Shown: one piece after another, positions 1-7,897 of the stretch | How the letters are laid out: each line of letters opens with the position of its first letter | Position numbering within the stretch: the stretch's first letter is position 1 | Source of the DNA: Mesorhizobium sp. ORS 3324 | Lineage (GTDB): Bacteria; Pseudomonadota; Alphaproteobacteria; Rhizobiales; Rhizobiaceae | Assembly: GCA_000824825.2 (NCBI GenBank) | Contig: LM655194.1 | Coordinates: 491,632-555,631 of the forward strand | Length of the DNA stretch: 64,000 nucleotides | Direction of reading: 5' to 3' | Notes under the pieces: generated by a model | Told to the model about the DNA's origin: nothing | Seen by the model: only the letters and a program-made list of their open reading frames with translations | The model's database searches: none | Position numbers and translations under genes: made by a program

Positions 1-870
1 CGCCGGATCGAGCTTGCCGTCGGCATTGTCGATCAGCTTGGCGACTTCGCCCATCATGCGCTTCTGATGGTTCTCGTCCTGGCCGCCATTGTCCATGACG
101 ATCCCGGCCGCCTCGTCCGAATTGTCGACGGCGTATTTCCAGCCCTTCATCGAGGCGCGCACGAAGCGCACCATCTTGTCCTCGAAGGCCGGGTCCTTCA
201 GCTTGTCCTCGAGCGCATAGAGCCCATCCTCGAGCAGGTCGTTGCCCATGGCCGAGTAGTTGAAGACGGTAAGCTGCTCCGGCTTGTAGCCGGCGTCGAT
301 CAGCTGCCAGTACTCGTTATAGGTCATGACCGAGATGCAGTCCGCCTGCTTCTGGATCAGTGGCTGCACGTCGAAGCTCTGCTTCAGCACGGTGACGCCA
401 TCCTTGCCGCCATCGGTCTTCAGGCCGAGCTTGTTCATCCAGGCGTAGAACGGATATTCGTTGCCGAAGAACCAGACGCCGAGCGTATGGCCCTTGAAGT
501 CGGCTTCGGTCTTGATCGGGCCGTCCTTCGGGCAGACCAGCTCCATGCCGGCCTTCTTGAACGGCTGGGCGATGTTGACCAGCGGCACGCCCTTCTCGCG
601 CGCGGCCAGCGCGCCGCCCATCCAGTCGACGATCACATCGGCGCCGCCGCCGGCGATCACCTGCTCCGGCGCGATGTCGGGGCCGCCCGGCTTGATGTCG
701 ACGTCGAGGCCCTCGGCGTCATAGAAGCCCTTCGCCTTGGCGACATAGTAGCCGGCGAACTGGGCCTGCGTGACCCATTTCAGCTGCAGCGTCACCTTGT
801 CGGCCGCCATCGCCTGGAAAGCGGCCAGCGACATCGCGCCGGCCAAAGCAGAAACCACAAGTCTTTTCAT
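1..870 (-). CDS. NMT1/THI5-like ABC transporter substrate-binding protein (3' end cut by window edge)
   Basis: Periplasmic binding protein of the NMT1/THI5 type, probably delivering a pyrimidine-like compound to the adjacent permeases. The 290 visible codons start at 870 with a Sec signal (MKRLVVSALAGAMSLAAFQAMA) and continue with a KVTLQLKW start, a family-typical QAQFAGYYVAKAKGFY segment and a GGGADVIVDWMG loop. No stop is reached before base 1, so the C-terminus is missing. It is last in the operon after the ATPase (4055) and two permeases (2939 and 2064). Family members bind hydroxymethylpyrimidine, riboflavin or other heterocycles. The pyrimidine substrate is inferred from the neighbouring dihydropyrimidinase genes and is not shown by the protein itself. 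Confidence 0.85.
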   Translation of the reverse strand, partial: MKRLVVSALAGAMSLAAFQAMAADKVTLQLKWVTQAQFAGYYVAKAKGFYDAEGLDVDIKPGGPDIAPEQVIAGGGADVIVDWMGGALAAREKGVPLVNIAQPFKKAGMELVCPKDGPIKTEADFKGHTLGVWFFGNEYPFYAWMNKLGLKTDGGKDGVTVLKQSFDVQPLIQKQADCISVMTYNEYWQLIDAGYKPEQLTVFNYSAMGNDLLEDGLYALEDKLKDPAFEDKMVRFVRASMKGWKYAVDNSDEAAGIVMDNGGQDENHQKRMMGEVAKLIDNADGKLDPA

Positions 871-909
871 GTTTTTACCCTCTGAAGTTAGCACCCAAAC
901 CCACCGCCC

Positions 910-2064
910 CTATCCACCACGGACAGAGGGATGCCAAAACGTGACGGCTCTCTCGACGAGAGCGACCACGCCATAAAAGACCGAACCCGCCAGTGCTGCA
1001 ACCGCGATTTCGGCCCAAACCATGTCGATGTTCATCCGCCCGACTTCCGTCGAAATGCGGAATCCCATGCCGACAACCGGCGTGCCGAAGAACTCCGCGA
1101 CGATGGCGCCGATCAGCGCCAGCGTCGAATTGATCTTCAGCGCATTGAAGATGAACGGAGCGGCCGCCGGCAGCCTGAGCTTCAGCAAGGTCGGCCAGTA
1201 GCTCGACGCATAAGTGCGCATCAGGTCGCGCTCCATATGGCCGGAGGCGGCAAGGCCCGCGACCGTGTTCACCAGCATCGGGAAGAAGGTCATGATGATG
1301 ACAACCGCCGCCTTGGACGGCCAGTCGAAGCCGAACCACATGACCATGATCGGCGCCACGCCGATGATCGGCAGCGCCGAAACCATGTTGCCGATGGGCA
1401 GCAGTCCGCGCCGCAGGAACGGCACCCGGTCGGCGAGGATGGCGACGACGAAGCCGGCGAGATTGCCGGTAATGTAGCCTACCAGCACGGCCTTGAAGAT
1501 CGTCTGCCGTACGTCCTCGCCCAGGATCGGCAGCGCATTGGCGATGCGCGCACCGATGGCGCTCGGCGGTGGCAAAAGGATGAAGGGGATGCCGGCGCCG
1601 CGCGTCACCGCCTCCCAGATAATCAGGATCCAGGCGCCGAAGATCGCCGGGATGATGAGGCGCAATGCAGTCTTCGCTCCACTCGCGGTAGGATGCAGCG
1701 AGGACAGCAAGGCCGCGCAGCGCCAAGCGAGCAGCCAGGCGGCGGCGAGAGCCAGGAAATAGGGCGCCAGCGCCGTGCCCTCGAAACCGGCGATGCCTTT
1801 GATCAGCAGCCAGCCCGCGATATGGGCGCCTATGAAAAGAACGATGGCTTCGACAAGTGGCGCGAGCCGGGCTGTCGAGACCAGCGCCGCTATCAGCAGC
1901 AGCCCGAGGATCAGGCCCTTCGTGCCCAAATACGGATAGGCGATCGTCGCCGTCGGCTCTGCCAGCGCGGCCGCTTCCGGCTTCGACATTGCGCCGAGCG
2001 CGAAGGAGATGAGGCACAAGAGGATCCCCAACATCGATTGCCAGGACGGTTTCAGCCAGGTCAT
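910..2064 (-). CDS. ABC transporter permease, NMT1-type pyrimidine importer (second permease)
   Basis: Inner-membrane permease of 384 residues with a BPD_transp_1 domain in the C-terminal two thirds. The EAA-like loop is visible around the TYASSYWPTLLKLRLPAAAP stretch. It is longer than its partner: about 130 N-terminal residues carry extra hydrophobic segments (LGILLCLISFALGA, GLILGLLLIAALVS, LLAWRCAALLSSL). The start at 2064 forms an ATGA overlap with the stop of the upstream permease, so the two are probably translationally coupled. Upstream in-frame sequence lies inside the other permease gene and was not used. It should pair with the permease at 2061-2939 and the ATPase at 3264-4055. Confidence 0.85.
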   Translation of the reverse strand: MTWLKPSWQSMLGILLCLISFALGAMSKPEAAALAEPTATIAYPYLGTKGLILGLLLIAALVSTARLAPLVEAIVLFIGAHIAGWLLIKGIAGFEGTALAPYFLALAAAWLLAWRCAALLSSLHPTASGAKTALRLIIPAIFGAWILIIWEAVTRGAGIPFILLPPPSAIGARIANALPILGEDVRQTIFKAVLVGYITGNLAGFVVAILADRVPFLRRGLLPIGNMVSALPIIGVAPIMVMWFGFDWPSKAAVVIIMTFFPMLVNTVAGLAASGHMERDLMRTYASSYWPTLLKLRLPAAAPFIFNALKINSTLALIGAIVAEFFGTPVVGMGFRISTEVGRMNIDMVWAEIAVAALAGSVFYGVVALVERAVTFWHPSVRGG

Positions 2065-2939
2065 GCCGGCCTCCCGCCCATAGCGCGGTCGACAAGTCGG
2101 CCGGCGATGCCGACCACCATGACCAGCAGCGCGGCGACCACCGAGCCCGCCACCAGCGCCGACCAGATGTCGATCGTCTGGCTGTAGTAAGCGCCTGACA
2201 GCAGCTTGGCGCCGATGCCGGCGACCGCGCCGGTCGGCAATTCGCCGACGATCGCGCCGACCAGGCTCGCCGCCACCGCCACCTTCATCGAGGTGAACAG
2301 GAACGGCACCGATGCGGGGACGCGCAGCTTCCAGAAGGTCTGCGAGGCGCTGGCATTGTAAGTGTGCATCAGGTCGAGATGCATGAGCTCGGGCGAGCGC
2401 AGGCCCTTCACCATGCCAACGGCAACCGGGAAGAAGGAGAGGTAGGTCGAGATCAGCGCCTTGGGGATCAGCCCGGTTATGCCGACCGCCGCGAGCACCA
2501 CGATGATCATCGGCGCAACCGCCAGGATTGGAATGGTCTGCGAGGCGATGATCCACGGCATCAGGCTGCGGTCGAGCGTCGTCACATGCACGATGCCGAC
2601 CGCGATGATGATGCCGAGCGCCGTGCCGAAGGCAAAGCCGAGCAGCGTCGAGGACAGCGTCACCCAGGCGTTGTAGACCAGGCTGCGGCTCGAGGTGAGG
2701 CTGCGCAGGAAGGTGTTCTCGAAGAAGTTCACCGCCACCTGATGCGGCGCCGGCAGCGTCGGCTTCGGCTGCGACAGCGTCTTGCCGATGAATTCTATCG
2801 TACCGGGCGTCTGGTTGGCCCGTTGGTCGAGGTCGCGCTGGAACGGCGTGTTGAGGATGACGGCGAAGACATACCAGATCACCACCACGCCTGCGAGGAT
2901 GGTGGTTACGGGGATGATTTTCGAACGGAAGCTATCCAT
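2061..2939 (-). CDS. ABC transporter permease, NMT1-type pyrimidine importer (first permease)
   Basis: Inner-membrane permease of 292 residues. One N-terminal membrane segment (IIPVTTILAGVVVIWYVFAVIL) is followed by a periplasmic stretch and a BPD_transp_1 core with five or so hydrophobic helices. The EAA-type cytoplasmic loop is in the HTYNASASQTFWKLRVPASV region. The gene follows the ATPase after a 324-bp gap filled with repeats and overlaps the next permease by 4 bases (ATGA). The transported compound cannot be read from the permease; the neighbouring pyrimidine catabolic operon suggests a pyrimidine or hydantoin-like compound. Confidence 0.85.
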   Translation of the reverse strand: MDSFRSKIIPVTTILAGVVVIWYVFAVILNTPFQRDLDQRANQTPGTIEFIGKTLSQPKPTLPAPHQVAVNFFENTFLRSLTSSRSLVYNAWVTLSSTLLGFAFGTALGIIIAVGIVHVTTLDRSLMPWIIASQTIPILAVAPMIIVVLAAVGITGLIPKALISTYLSFFPVAVGMVKGLRSPELMHLDLMHTYNASASQTFWKLRVPASVPFLFTSMKVAVAASLVGAIVGELPTGAVAGIGAKLLSGAYYSQTIDIWSALVAGSVVAALLVMVVGIAGRLVDRAMGGRPA

Positions 2940-3017
2940 CAGCGCCGCTTCCCTCCTCTCCCCACCACCGGGGAGAGGGTGGCCGGAGCGAAGCGAAGGC
3001 CGGGTGCCTTTGTCGCC
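2940..3017. repeat. Partial mosaic repeat unit with short hairpin
   Basis: The stretch CTCTCCCC-ACCA-CCGGGGAGAG is a short hairpin, followed by a GGCCGGAGCGAAGCGAAGGCC palindrome-like tract. The same motif pair (gggagaggt then ggc-cggcgaagcc-ggg) recurs in the inverted repeat at 14824-15041, so this looks like half of that mosaic element. It fills the first part of the 324-bp gap between the ATPase and first permease genes. No coding signal is seen. Confidence 0.6.
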
Positions 3018-3232
3018 TTCGTCATCCTAGGGCGGAGCAAGGAGCGGAGCGACGCGGCGCAGACCCTAGGATCCATGCCGTTATCTTGACGCTCTGCAGC
3101 GGTGCAGAATACGGCTCCCTGCGCCGCGCCCCGGGCGGATATTCTCGACCGCTGGCGCCCTTCGGCCGAGGTCATGGCATGGATCCTAGGGTCTGCGCTC
3201 CGCTTCGCGTCGCTCCGCCCTAGGATGACGAA
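3018..3232. repeat. About 215-bp palindromic intergenic repeat, family A copy 1
   Basis: Two arms of about 55 bp are inverted copies of each other: one begins TCATCCTAGGGCGGAGCAA at about 3022, the other ends CGCTCCGCCCTAGGATGACG at about 3231. Each arm holds a CCTAGGATCCATGCC-type inner boundary. The middle contains GCAGCGGTGCAGAAT. A second copy with the same arms and the same core word lies at 10197-10379. The element sits inside the transporter operon between ATPase and permease. No transposase is present, so it behaves like a MITE or REP-type sequence. There is nothing coding in 3233-3263. Confidence 0.75.
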
Positions 3233-3263
3233 GCGGTGGGCGGCCGCCCGCTCCGGATTCCCC

Positions 3264-4055
3264 TCAATCATCATAGCTGTGCCCTGCCCTCAGGCCGTCG
3301 CGGACGCGGGCGGCGATCGCTAGGAATTCAGGCGTCTCACGGATGTCGAGCGGCCGCTCCCTCGGCAGCGTCGATTCGATGATGTCGGTGACGCGGCCGG
3401 GCCGCGGCGACATCACAACGATGCGCGTCGACAGATAGACCGCCTCGGGGATCGAATGGGTGACGAAGCAGATCGTCTTGTTGGTCCGGTCCCACAGCTC
3501 GAGAAGCTGCTCGTTGAGATGGTCGCGCACGATCTCGTCGAGCGCGCCGAACGGCTCATCCATCAAAAGCAGGTCGGCGTCGAAGGCAAGCGCGCGCGCG
3601 ATCGAGGCGCGCTGCTGCATGCCGCCGGAAAGCTGCCAGGGATATTTCTTCTCGAAGCCGGAGAGGTTGACGAGTTCCAATGTGCGCTTGATGCGCTCTG
3701 CCTGCTCGGCCTGGCCGAGGCCGATGATCTCCAGCGGCAGCGCCACATTGCGCTCAATCGTGCGCCAGGGAAAGAGCGCGGCCGCCTGGAAGACATAGCC
3801 ATAAGCGCGCTTCTCGCGCGCCTGCTCCGGCGAAATCCCGTTGACCGAGATCGTTCCCGAGGTCGGTTTCTCCAGGTCGGCGATGACGCGCAGCAGCGTG
3901 GTCTTGCCACAGCCTGACGGGCCGATGAAGGAGACGAACTCGCCCTTGCCGATGGTGAGGTCGACATTGGACAATGCCTGCACCGGACCGTCACTGGTCT
4001 GGAAGGTGAGGCCGAGCTTGCTTGCCGAAACGACGGCTGGCGACTGTCCGGTCAT
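3264..4055 (-). CDS. ABC transporter ATP-binding protein, NMT1-type pyrimidine importer
   Basis: Cytoplasmic ATPase of 263 residues in the nitrate/taurine/pyrimidine-precursor class (SsuB/ThiZ-like). Walker A is GPSGCGKTT with the lysine at residue 51; the signature is LSGGMQQR and Walker B is LLMDEPFGALDE, followed by the H-loop histidine in CFVTHSIPEAVYL. The start MTGQSPAVV at 4055 is preferred over an in-frame extension to 4157, because the extension has no family similarity and would run into the region shared with the divergent cupin gene. It is first in the operon: ATPase, permease, permease, binding protein. Its promoter should lie in 4056-4174. Confidence 0.88.
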   Translation of the reverse strand: MTGQSPAVVSASKLGLTFQTSDGPVQALSNVDLTIGKGEFVSFIGPSGCGKTTLLRVIADLEKPTSGTISVNGISPEQAREKRAYGYVFQAAALFPWRTIERNVALPLEIIGLGQAEQAERIKRTLELVNLSGFEKKYPWQLSGGMQQRASIARALAFDADLLLMDEPFGALDEIVRDHLNEQLLELWDRTNKTICFVTHSIPEAVYLSTRIVVMSPRPGRVTDIIESTLPRERPLDIRETPEFLAIAARVRDGLRAGHSYDD

Positions 4056-4174
4056 TGGCTGCAGCCTGCCTTTCGCAGGCGCTGCCGCGCCGGCCGGAAT
4101 CCGGTTGCATTTATGCTGATGTTGTTTTCCACTCGTCCAATCCCACTCGATCGACACCGCCTGGAGCCTTGCCG

Positions 4175-4579
4175 ATGCTGCCTGAACCCACCTGTCATCT
4201 TATTCGCCCTGAAAGCACCTATGAAGGCAAACAGGGGCTGAGCTATTTCGCCGGCATCGCCGCCGAAACGGTCGGCTCCTCCGGCATCTGCATGCATCTC
4301 CTGACCATGCCGCCCGGTGCCCGCGCCAAGGCGCATATGCATGAGAACCACGAGACCGCGATCTATGTGCTCTCGGGCGAAGTCCATACCTGGTATGGCG
4401 AGCGGCTCGAGCACCACATCGTCGTCAAGGCCGGCGACCTCTTCTACATTCCGGCCGGCGTGCCGCATCTGCCCGCCAATCTGAGCGGCGCGCCTTCCTC
4501 GGCGGTCATTGCCCGCACCGATCCCAACGAGCAGGAAAGCGTCGTCCTGCTGCCGGAACTTGATGCGCTGGTCGCCTGA
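4175..4579 (+). CDS. Cupin-domain protein
   Basis: Single-domain cupin of 134 residues, probably cytosolic. Metal-ligand pattern: H54 and H56 with E60 in KAHMHENHE, then H98 in YIPAGVPHLP, which fits cupin motif 1 (G-x5-HxH-x3,4-E) and motif 2. The start at 4175 has a GGAG Shine-Dalgarno 8-9 bases upstream; further upstream in-frame codons run antisense into the divergent ATPase. It is transcribed away from the transporter operon and converges on the small periplasmic protein gene at 4603. A role in the pyrimidine pathway (for example on an unstable intermediate) is possible from position only; substrate unknown. Confidence 0.8.
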   Translation: MLPEPTCHLIRPESTYEGKQGLSYFAGIAAETVGSSGICMHLLTMPPGARAKAHMHENHETAIYVLSGEVHTWYGERLEHHIVVKAGDLFYIPAGVPHLPANLSGAPSSAVIARTDPNEQESVVLLPELDALVA

Positions 4580-4602
4580 GGCCGAAGGGACCACTCTCGC
4601 CG

Positions 4603-4980
4603 CTACTTGCACCGGGAGACTTCGCCCATCACGTTGCCGTCCTCGCCGGCGATCATCAGCTTCTTGGCGTTCTTGGCGCTGCGCTTGATGGTGAACTGGG
4701 CGGGCGACTGGTTCTCCTCGCCCTCCACCTCGCATTTGGCCTTCGCCTTCAGCGACCCGTCGGCCTGGACCTGCTTGTCGCTGAAAGTGCAGGCCATCGT
4801 CACCGTGATCAATTCCTTGTCGGTCAACAGCAGCATGTCCTCGGCATAGACCTGCTGGCCGTTCTTGTTGATGCAGCCGGACTTGTTGCCCCAGGGCTTT
4901 GAGAGATCGATGCCGGCCGCAAGGGCCTGGCCGGCGGACAGCAAGGCAGCCGCCGCGATCGCAAGATGAACAGCGCGCAC
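4603..4980 (-). CDS. Small secreted protein of unknown function in the dihydropyrimidinase operon
   Basis: Predicted 125-residue periplasmic protein starting at a GTG (4980), 2 bases after the dihydropyrimidinase stop. A GGAG lies 7 bases upstream of the GTG, inside the end of the dihydropyrimidinase gene. A Sec signal (AVHLAIAAAALLSAGQALAA) is followed by a mature chain of about 103 residues with four cysteines (36, 64, 83, 124), which could form two disulfides. The rest is lysine-rich and beta-like (KAKCEVEGEE, QFTIKRSAKNAKKLMIAGED). I do not recognise the family. Tight coupling to the upstream gene suggests co-expression, but the link to pyrimidine breakdown may be only positional. Confidence 0.75.
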   Translation of the reverse strand: MRAVHLAIAAAALLSAGQALAAGIDLSKPWGNKSGCINKNGQQVYAEDMLLLTDKELITVTMACTFSDKQVQADGSLKAKAKCEVEGEENQSPAQFTIKRSAKNAKKLMIAGEDGNVMGEVSRCK

Positions 4981-4982
4981 GC

Positions 4983-6434
4983 TCAAACTCCGGTCGCTGG
5001 AATGCCGGAACGCTCCACCTTGCGTGGCGCGCTGATTTCCTTCCAGGTCGACAGCGCCCGGTTGACCGCGGCGTTCGGCTCGCGGGCGACGAACTCGCCA
5101 TGGCCGGCCTTGGCCTTGACGTCCGCTTCCTCGATCGACAGCTCGCCGCGCGAGAAGACGAAGCGCGGCAGGCCGGTCACCTCGAAGCCTTCGAAGACAT
5201 TGTAGTCGATCACCGACTGCTGGTTCTTGGCCGTGATCGTCTTCTTGCGCTTCGGGTCCCACACGACGATGTCGGCGTCCGCGCCTTCGACGATCGCGCC
5301 CTTCTTCGGGTACATGTTGAGGATCTTGGCGATGTTGGTCGAGGTCACTGCGACGAACTCGTTCATCGTCAGGCGGCCCGTATTGACGCCGGTGGTCCAC
5401 AGGATGGGCAGGCGATCCTCGAGGCCCCCGGTGCCGTTCGGGATCTTGGTGAAGTCGCCGACGCCGTTGCGCTTCTGCTTTGTGGTGAAGGAGCAGTGGT
5501 CGGTCGCCACCACCTGCAGCGACCCGGCCTGCAGGCCGGCCCACAGCGAATCCTGATGCCACTTGCTGCGGAAAGGCGGGCTCATCACGCGCCGCGCCGC
5601 ATGGTCCCAGTCCTTGTTGAAATATTCGCTCTCGTCGAGCGTCAGGTGCTGGATCAGCGGCTCGCCATAGACGCGCATGCCCTTCTGGCGGGCGCGGCGG
5701 ATGGCCTCGTGGCTCTGCTCGCAGGAGACGTGCACGACATAGAGCGGCACGCCCGCCATGTCGGCGATCATGATGGCGCGGTTTGTCGCCTCGCCTTCGA
5801 CCTCCGGCGGGCGCGAATAGGCATGGCCCTCTGGGCCGTTGTTGCCGGCGGCAAGCAGTTTTTGCGAAAGGGCCGCGACCACGTCGCCGTTCTCGGCGTG
5901 CACGAGCGGCAGCGCGCCGAGATCGGCGCAGCGCTGGAACGAGGAATACATCTCGTCGTCGTCGACCATCAGCGCGCCCTTGTAGGCCATGAAGTGCTTG
6001 AACGAGGTGATGCCCCTGTCGACCACGGTCGCCATCTCGTCGAACACCTGCTTGCCCCACCAGGTGATGGCCATATGGAAGGAATAGTCGCAGGACGCCT
6101 TCGAGGTTTTGTTGTCCCACATCTGCAGCGCCTCGAGCAGCGACTGCTGCGGCGCCGGCAGGCAGAAATCGACCACCATGGTCGTGCCGCCGGAGAGCGC
6201 GGCGCGCGTGCCGGATTCGAAATCGTCGGCCGAATAGGTGCCCATGAAGGGCATTTCGAGATGGGTGTGCGGATCGATGCCGCCCGGCATGACGTAGCAG
6301 CCGGTGGCGTCGAACTCGTGATCGCCGTGCAGGTCCGAGCCGATGGCGATGATCTTGCCGTGGCTGAACACCACGTCGGCCTTCCACGTGCGGTCGGCGG
6401 TGACGATGGTGCCATTCTTGATGACTTTGGTCAT
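4983..6434 (-). CDS. hydA: Dihydropyrimidinase (D-hydantoinase family)
   Basis: Cytoplasmic zinc amidohydrolase of 483 residues that opens dihydrouracil or dihydrothymine to N-carbamoyl-beta-amino acids, step two of reductive pyrimidine catabolism. Visible metal ligands: H56 and H58 (DPHTHLE), the probable carboxylated lysine K152 (FMAYKG), H179 (PLVHAENGD), H235 (YVVHVSCEQ) and D312 (ATDHCSF). Length is normal for the family. The start MTKVIKNGTIV at 6434 has AAGGG about 9 bases upstream. It follows the N-carbamoyl amidohydrolase by 141 bases and the aminotransferase further upstream, so the pathway enzymes are encoded together. A related hydantoinase specificity cannot be excluded from sequence alone. 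Confidence 0.93.
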   Translation of the reverse strand: MTKVIKNGTIVTADRTWKADVVFSHGKIIAIGSDLHGDHEFDATGCYVMPGGIDPHTHLEMPFMGTYSADDFESGTRAALSGGTTMVVDFCLPAPQQSLLEALQMWDNKTSKASCDYSFHMAITWWGKQVFDEMATVVDRGITSFKHFMAYKGALMVDDDEMYSSFQRCADLGALPLVHAENGDVVAALSQKLLAAGNNGPEGHAYSRPPEVEGEATNRAIMIADMAGVPLYVVHVSCEQSHEAIRRARQKGMRVYGEPLIQHLTLDESEYFNKDWDHAARRVMSPPFRSKWHQDSLWAGLQAGSLQVVATDHCSFTTKQKRNGVGDFTKIPNGTGGLEDRLPILWTTGVNTGRLTMNEFVAVTSTNIAKILNMYPKKGAIVEGADADIVVWDPKRKKTITAKNQQSVIDYNVFEGFEVTGLPRFVFSRGELSIEEADVKAKAGHGEFVAREPNAAVNRALSTWKEISAPRKVERSGIPATGV

Positions 6435-6575
6435 CCTCTTGTTCCCTTCTTATTCCTGCGCTTCTTTCGAGCGCTTCGGCTGTTTTCAAATCGTCCAGGA
6501 GTTGGCCCGGACAGACACTACATCACTCCGACTGCCCGCAATACTCGTTAGGGGTGGGTGTGCAGCGCCAAATCT

Positions 6576-7826
6576 TCACTCCACAATCCCCGCCGTCTCG
6601 ACCACCGCGTGGAACAAGACGTCGGCGCCCGCCGCCGCCCATTCCTTGGAGATGTCCTCGGCCTCGTTGTGGCTGAGCCCGCCGACGCAGGGACACATGA
6701 CCATGGTCGCCGGCGCGACCTTGGCCGCCCAGCAGGCATCGTGGCCGGCGCCGGAGATGATGTTCATGTGGCTGTAGCCCAGCTTTTCGGCAGCCGTGCG
6801 AACACGGCCGACCAGCGTCGGATCGAAGGTCACCGGGTCGAAATGTCCGACCGCCTCGACCGAGCATTTAACGCCGAGCGCCTCGCAGATCTTCGGCGCT
6901 TCCTTCTCGATGCGGGCGCGCATGCCGTCGAGCTTCGCCTGGTCCGGCGAGCGGATATCGACGGTGAAGATCACCGTGCCCGGCAGCACGTTGCGAGAGT
7001 TCGGCGAGAACTTCACCTGGCCGACACCGCCGACGGCGCCCGGCTGGTTCTCCATGGCGACCGTCTGCACCATCTCCAGGATGCGGGCCATGGCCAGCCC
7101 GGCATTGACGCGCATGTTCATCGGCGTCGAGCCGGTATGCGCCTCCCTGCCGGTCAGCGTGAATTCCAGCCACCATAGACCCTGGCAGTGGGTCACCACG
7201 CCGATCTGCTTGTTTTCGGCTTCGAGGATCGGCCCCTGCTCGATATGGTATTCGAAATAGGCGTGCATCTTGCGCGCGCCGACGGTCTCGTCGCCGACCC
7301 AGCCGATCCGCTTCAGTTCGTCGCCGAAGGTAAGGCCGTCGAGGTCCTTGCGGGCATAGGCGTATTCCTGGGTATGCACGCCTGCGAACACGCCGGAGGC
7401 GAGCATCGCTGGGGCGAAACGCGCGCCCTCCTCGTTCGTCCAGTTGGTGACGACGATCGGATGCTTGGTCTTGATGCCGAGATCGTTGAGCGAGCGCACG
7501 ACCTCCAGGCCCGACAGCACGCCGAGCACGCCGTCATATTTGCCGCCGGTCGGCTGGGTGTCGAGATGGGAGCCGACATAGACCGGAAGCGCGTCCGGAT
7601 CGGTGCCGGCGCGCGTCATGAACATGGTGCCCATCTGGTCCACGCCCATCGTCAACCCGGCCTCATCGCACCAGGACTTGAACAGCTCGCGGCCCTGTTT
7701 GTCGGAATCCGTCAGCGTCTGGCGGTTGTTGCCGCCGGCAATGCCGGGGCCGATCTTCGCCATCTCCATGATGGAGTCCCACAAACGGTCTGAATTCACT
7801 CGCAGATTCTCGCCGGGGGCGGCCAT
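6576..7826 (-). CDS. Zn-dependent N-carbamoyl-beta-alanine / N-carbamoyl amino acid amidohydrolase (M20 family)
   Basis: Cytoplasmic metallo-hydrolase of 416 residues in the M20 allantoate/carbamoyl amidohydrolase group (HyuC/AmaB/beta-ureidopropionase type). It should release ammonia, CO2 and beta-alanine from the dihydropyrimidinase product. Metal-site residues: H87 (GSHLDT), D98 (GKYDGVLG), E132-E133 (NWTNEEGARF), the later EYHIEQGP histidine, and the C-terminal GAGHDACW histidine. Length matches the family. It lies between the aminotransferase (72-base gap) and dihydropyrimidinase (141-base gap) genes. Context favours beta-ureidopropionase over allantoate amidohydrolase, since no allantoin genes are near. 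Confidence 0.9.
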   Translation of the reverse strand: MAAPGENLRVNSDRLWDSIMEMAKIGPGIAGGNNRQTLTDSDKQGRELFKSWCDEAGLTMGVDQMGTMFMTRAGTDPDALPVYVGSHLDTQPTGGKYDGVLGVLSGLEVVRSLNDLGIKTKHPIVVTNWTNEEGARFAPAMLASGVFAGVHTQEYAYARKDLDGLTFGDELKRIGWVGDETVGARKMHAYFEYHIEQGPILEAENKQIGVVTHCQGLWWLEFTLTGREAHTGSTPMNMRVNAGLAMARILEMVQTVAMENQPGAVGGVGQVKFSPNSRNVLPGTVIFTVDIRSPDQAKLDGMRARIEKEAPKICEALGVKCSVEAVGHFDPVTFDPTLVGRVRTAAEKLGYSHMNIISGAGHDACWAAKVAPATMVMCPCVGGLSHNEAEDISKEWAAAGADVLFHAVVETAGIVE

Positions 7827-7854
7827 TCAAAGTCCTCTCATTTTAGTCTCCAGT

Positions 7855-7886
7855 CAGGCGGCGGTTCCCGACGCCGCCCGACCGGT
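7855..7886 (-). terminator. GC-rich hairpin between aminotransferase and amidohydrolase genes
   Basis: GGCGGCG and CGCCGCC flank a short TTCCCGA loop, giving a strong stem just after the aminotransferase stop (7898). There is no clear T-run, so it may work as a processing or attenuation hairpin inside the operon and not as a full terminator. Confidence 0.4.
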
Positions 7887-7897
7887 TATAACCAAAG

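Noticed and set aside
931..2187. Long open frame on the plus strand opposite the permease genes
   Set aside because: High GC leaves long antisense frames open. This one is rich in Arg, Asp and His with no domain, and mirrors genuine minus-strand permeases.
4056..4174. RutR box in the transporter/cupin divergent region
   Set aside because: I looked for TTGACC/GGTCAA halves and found none with the right spacing.
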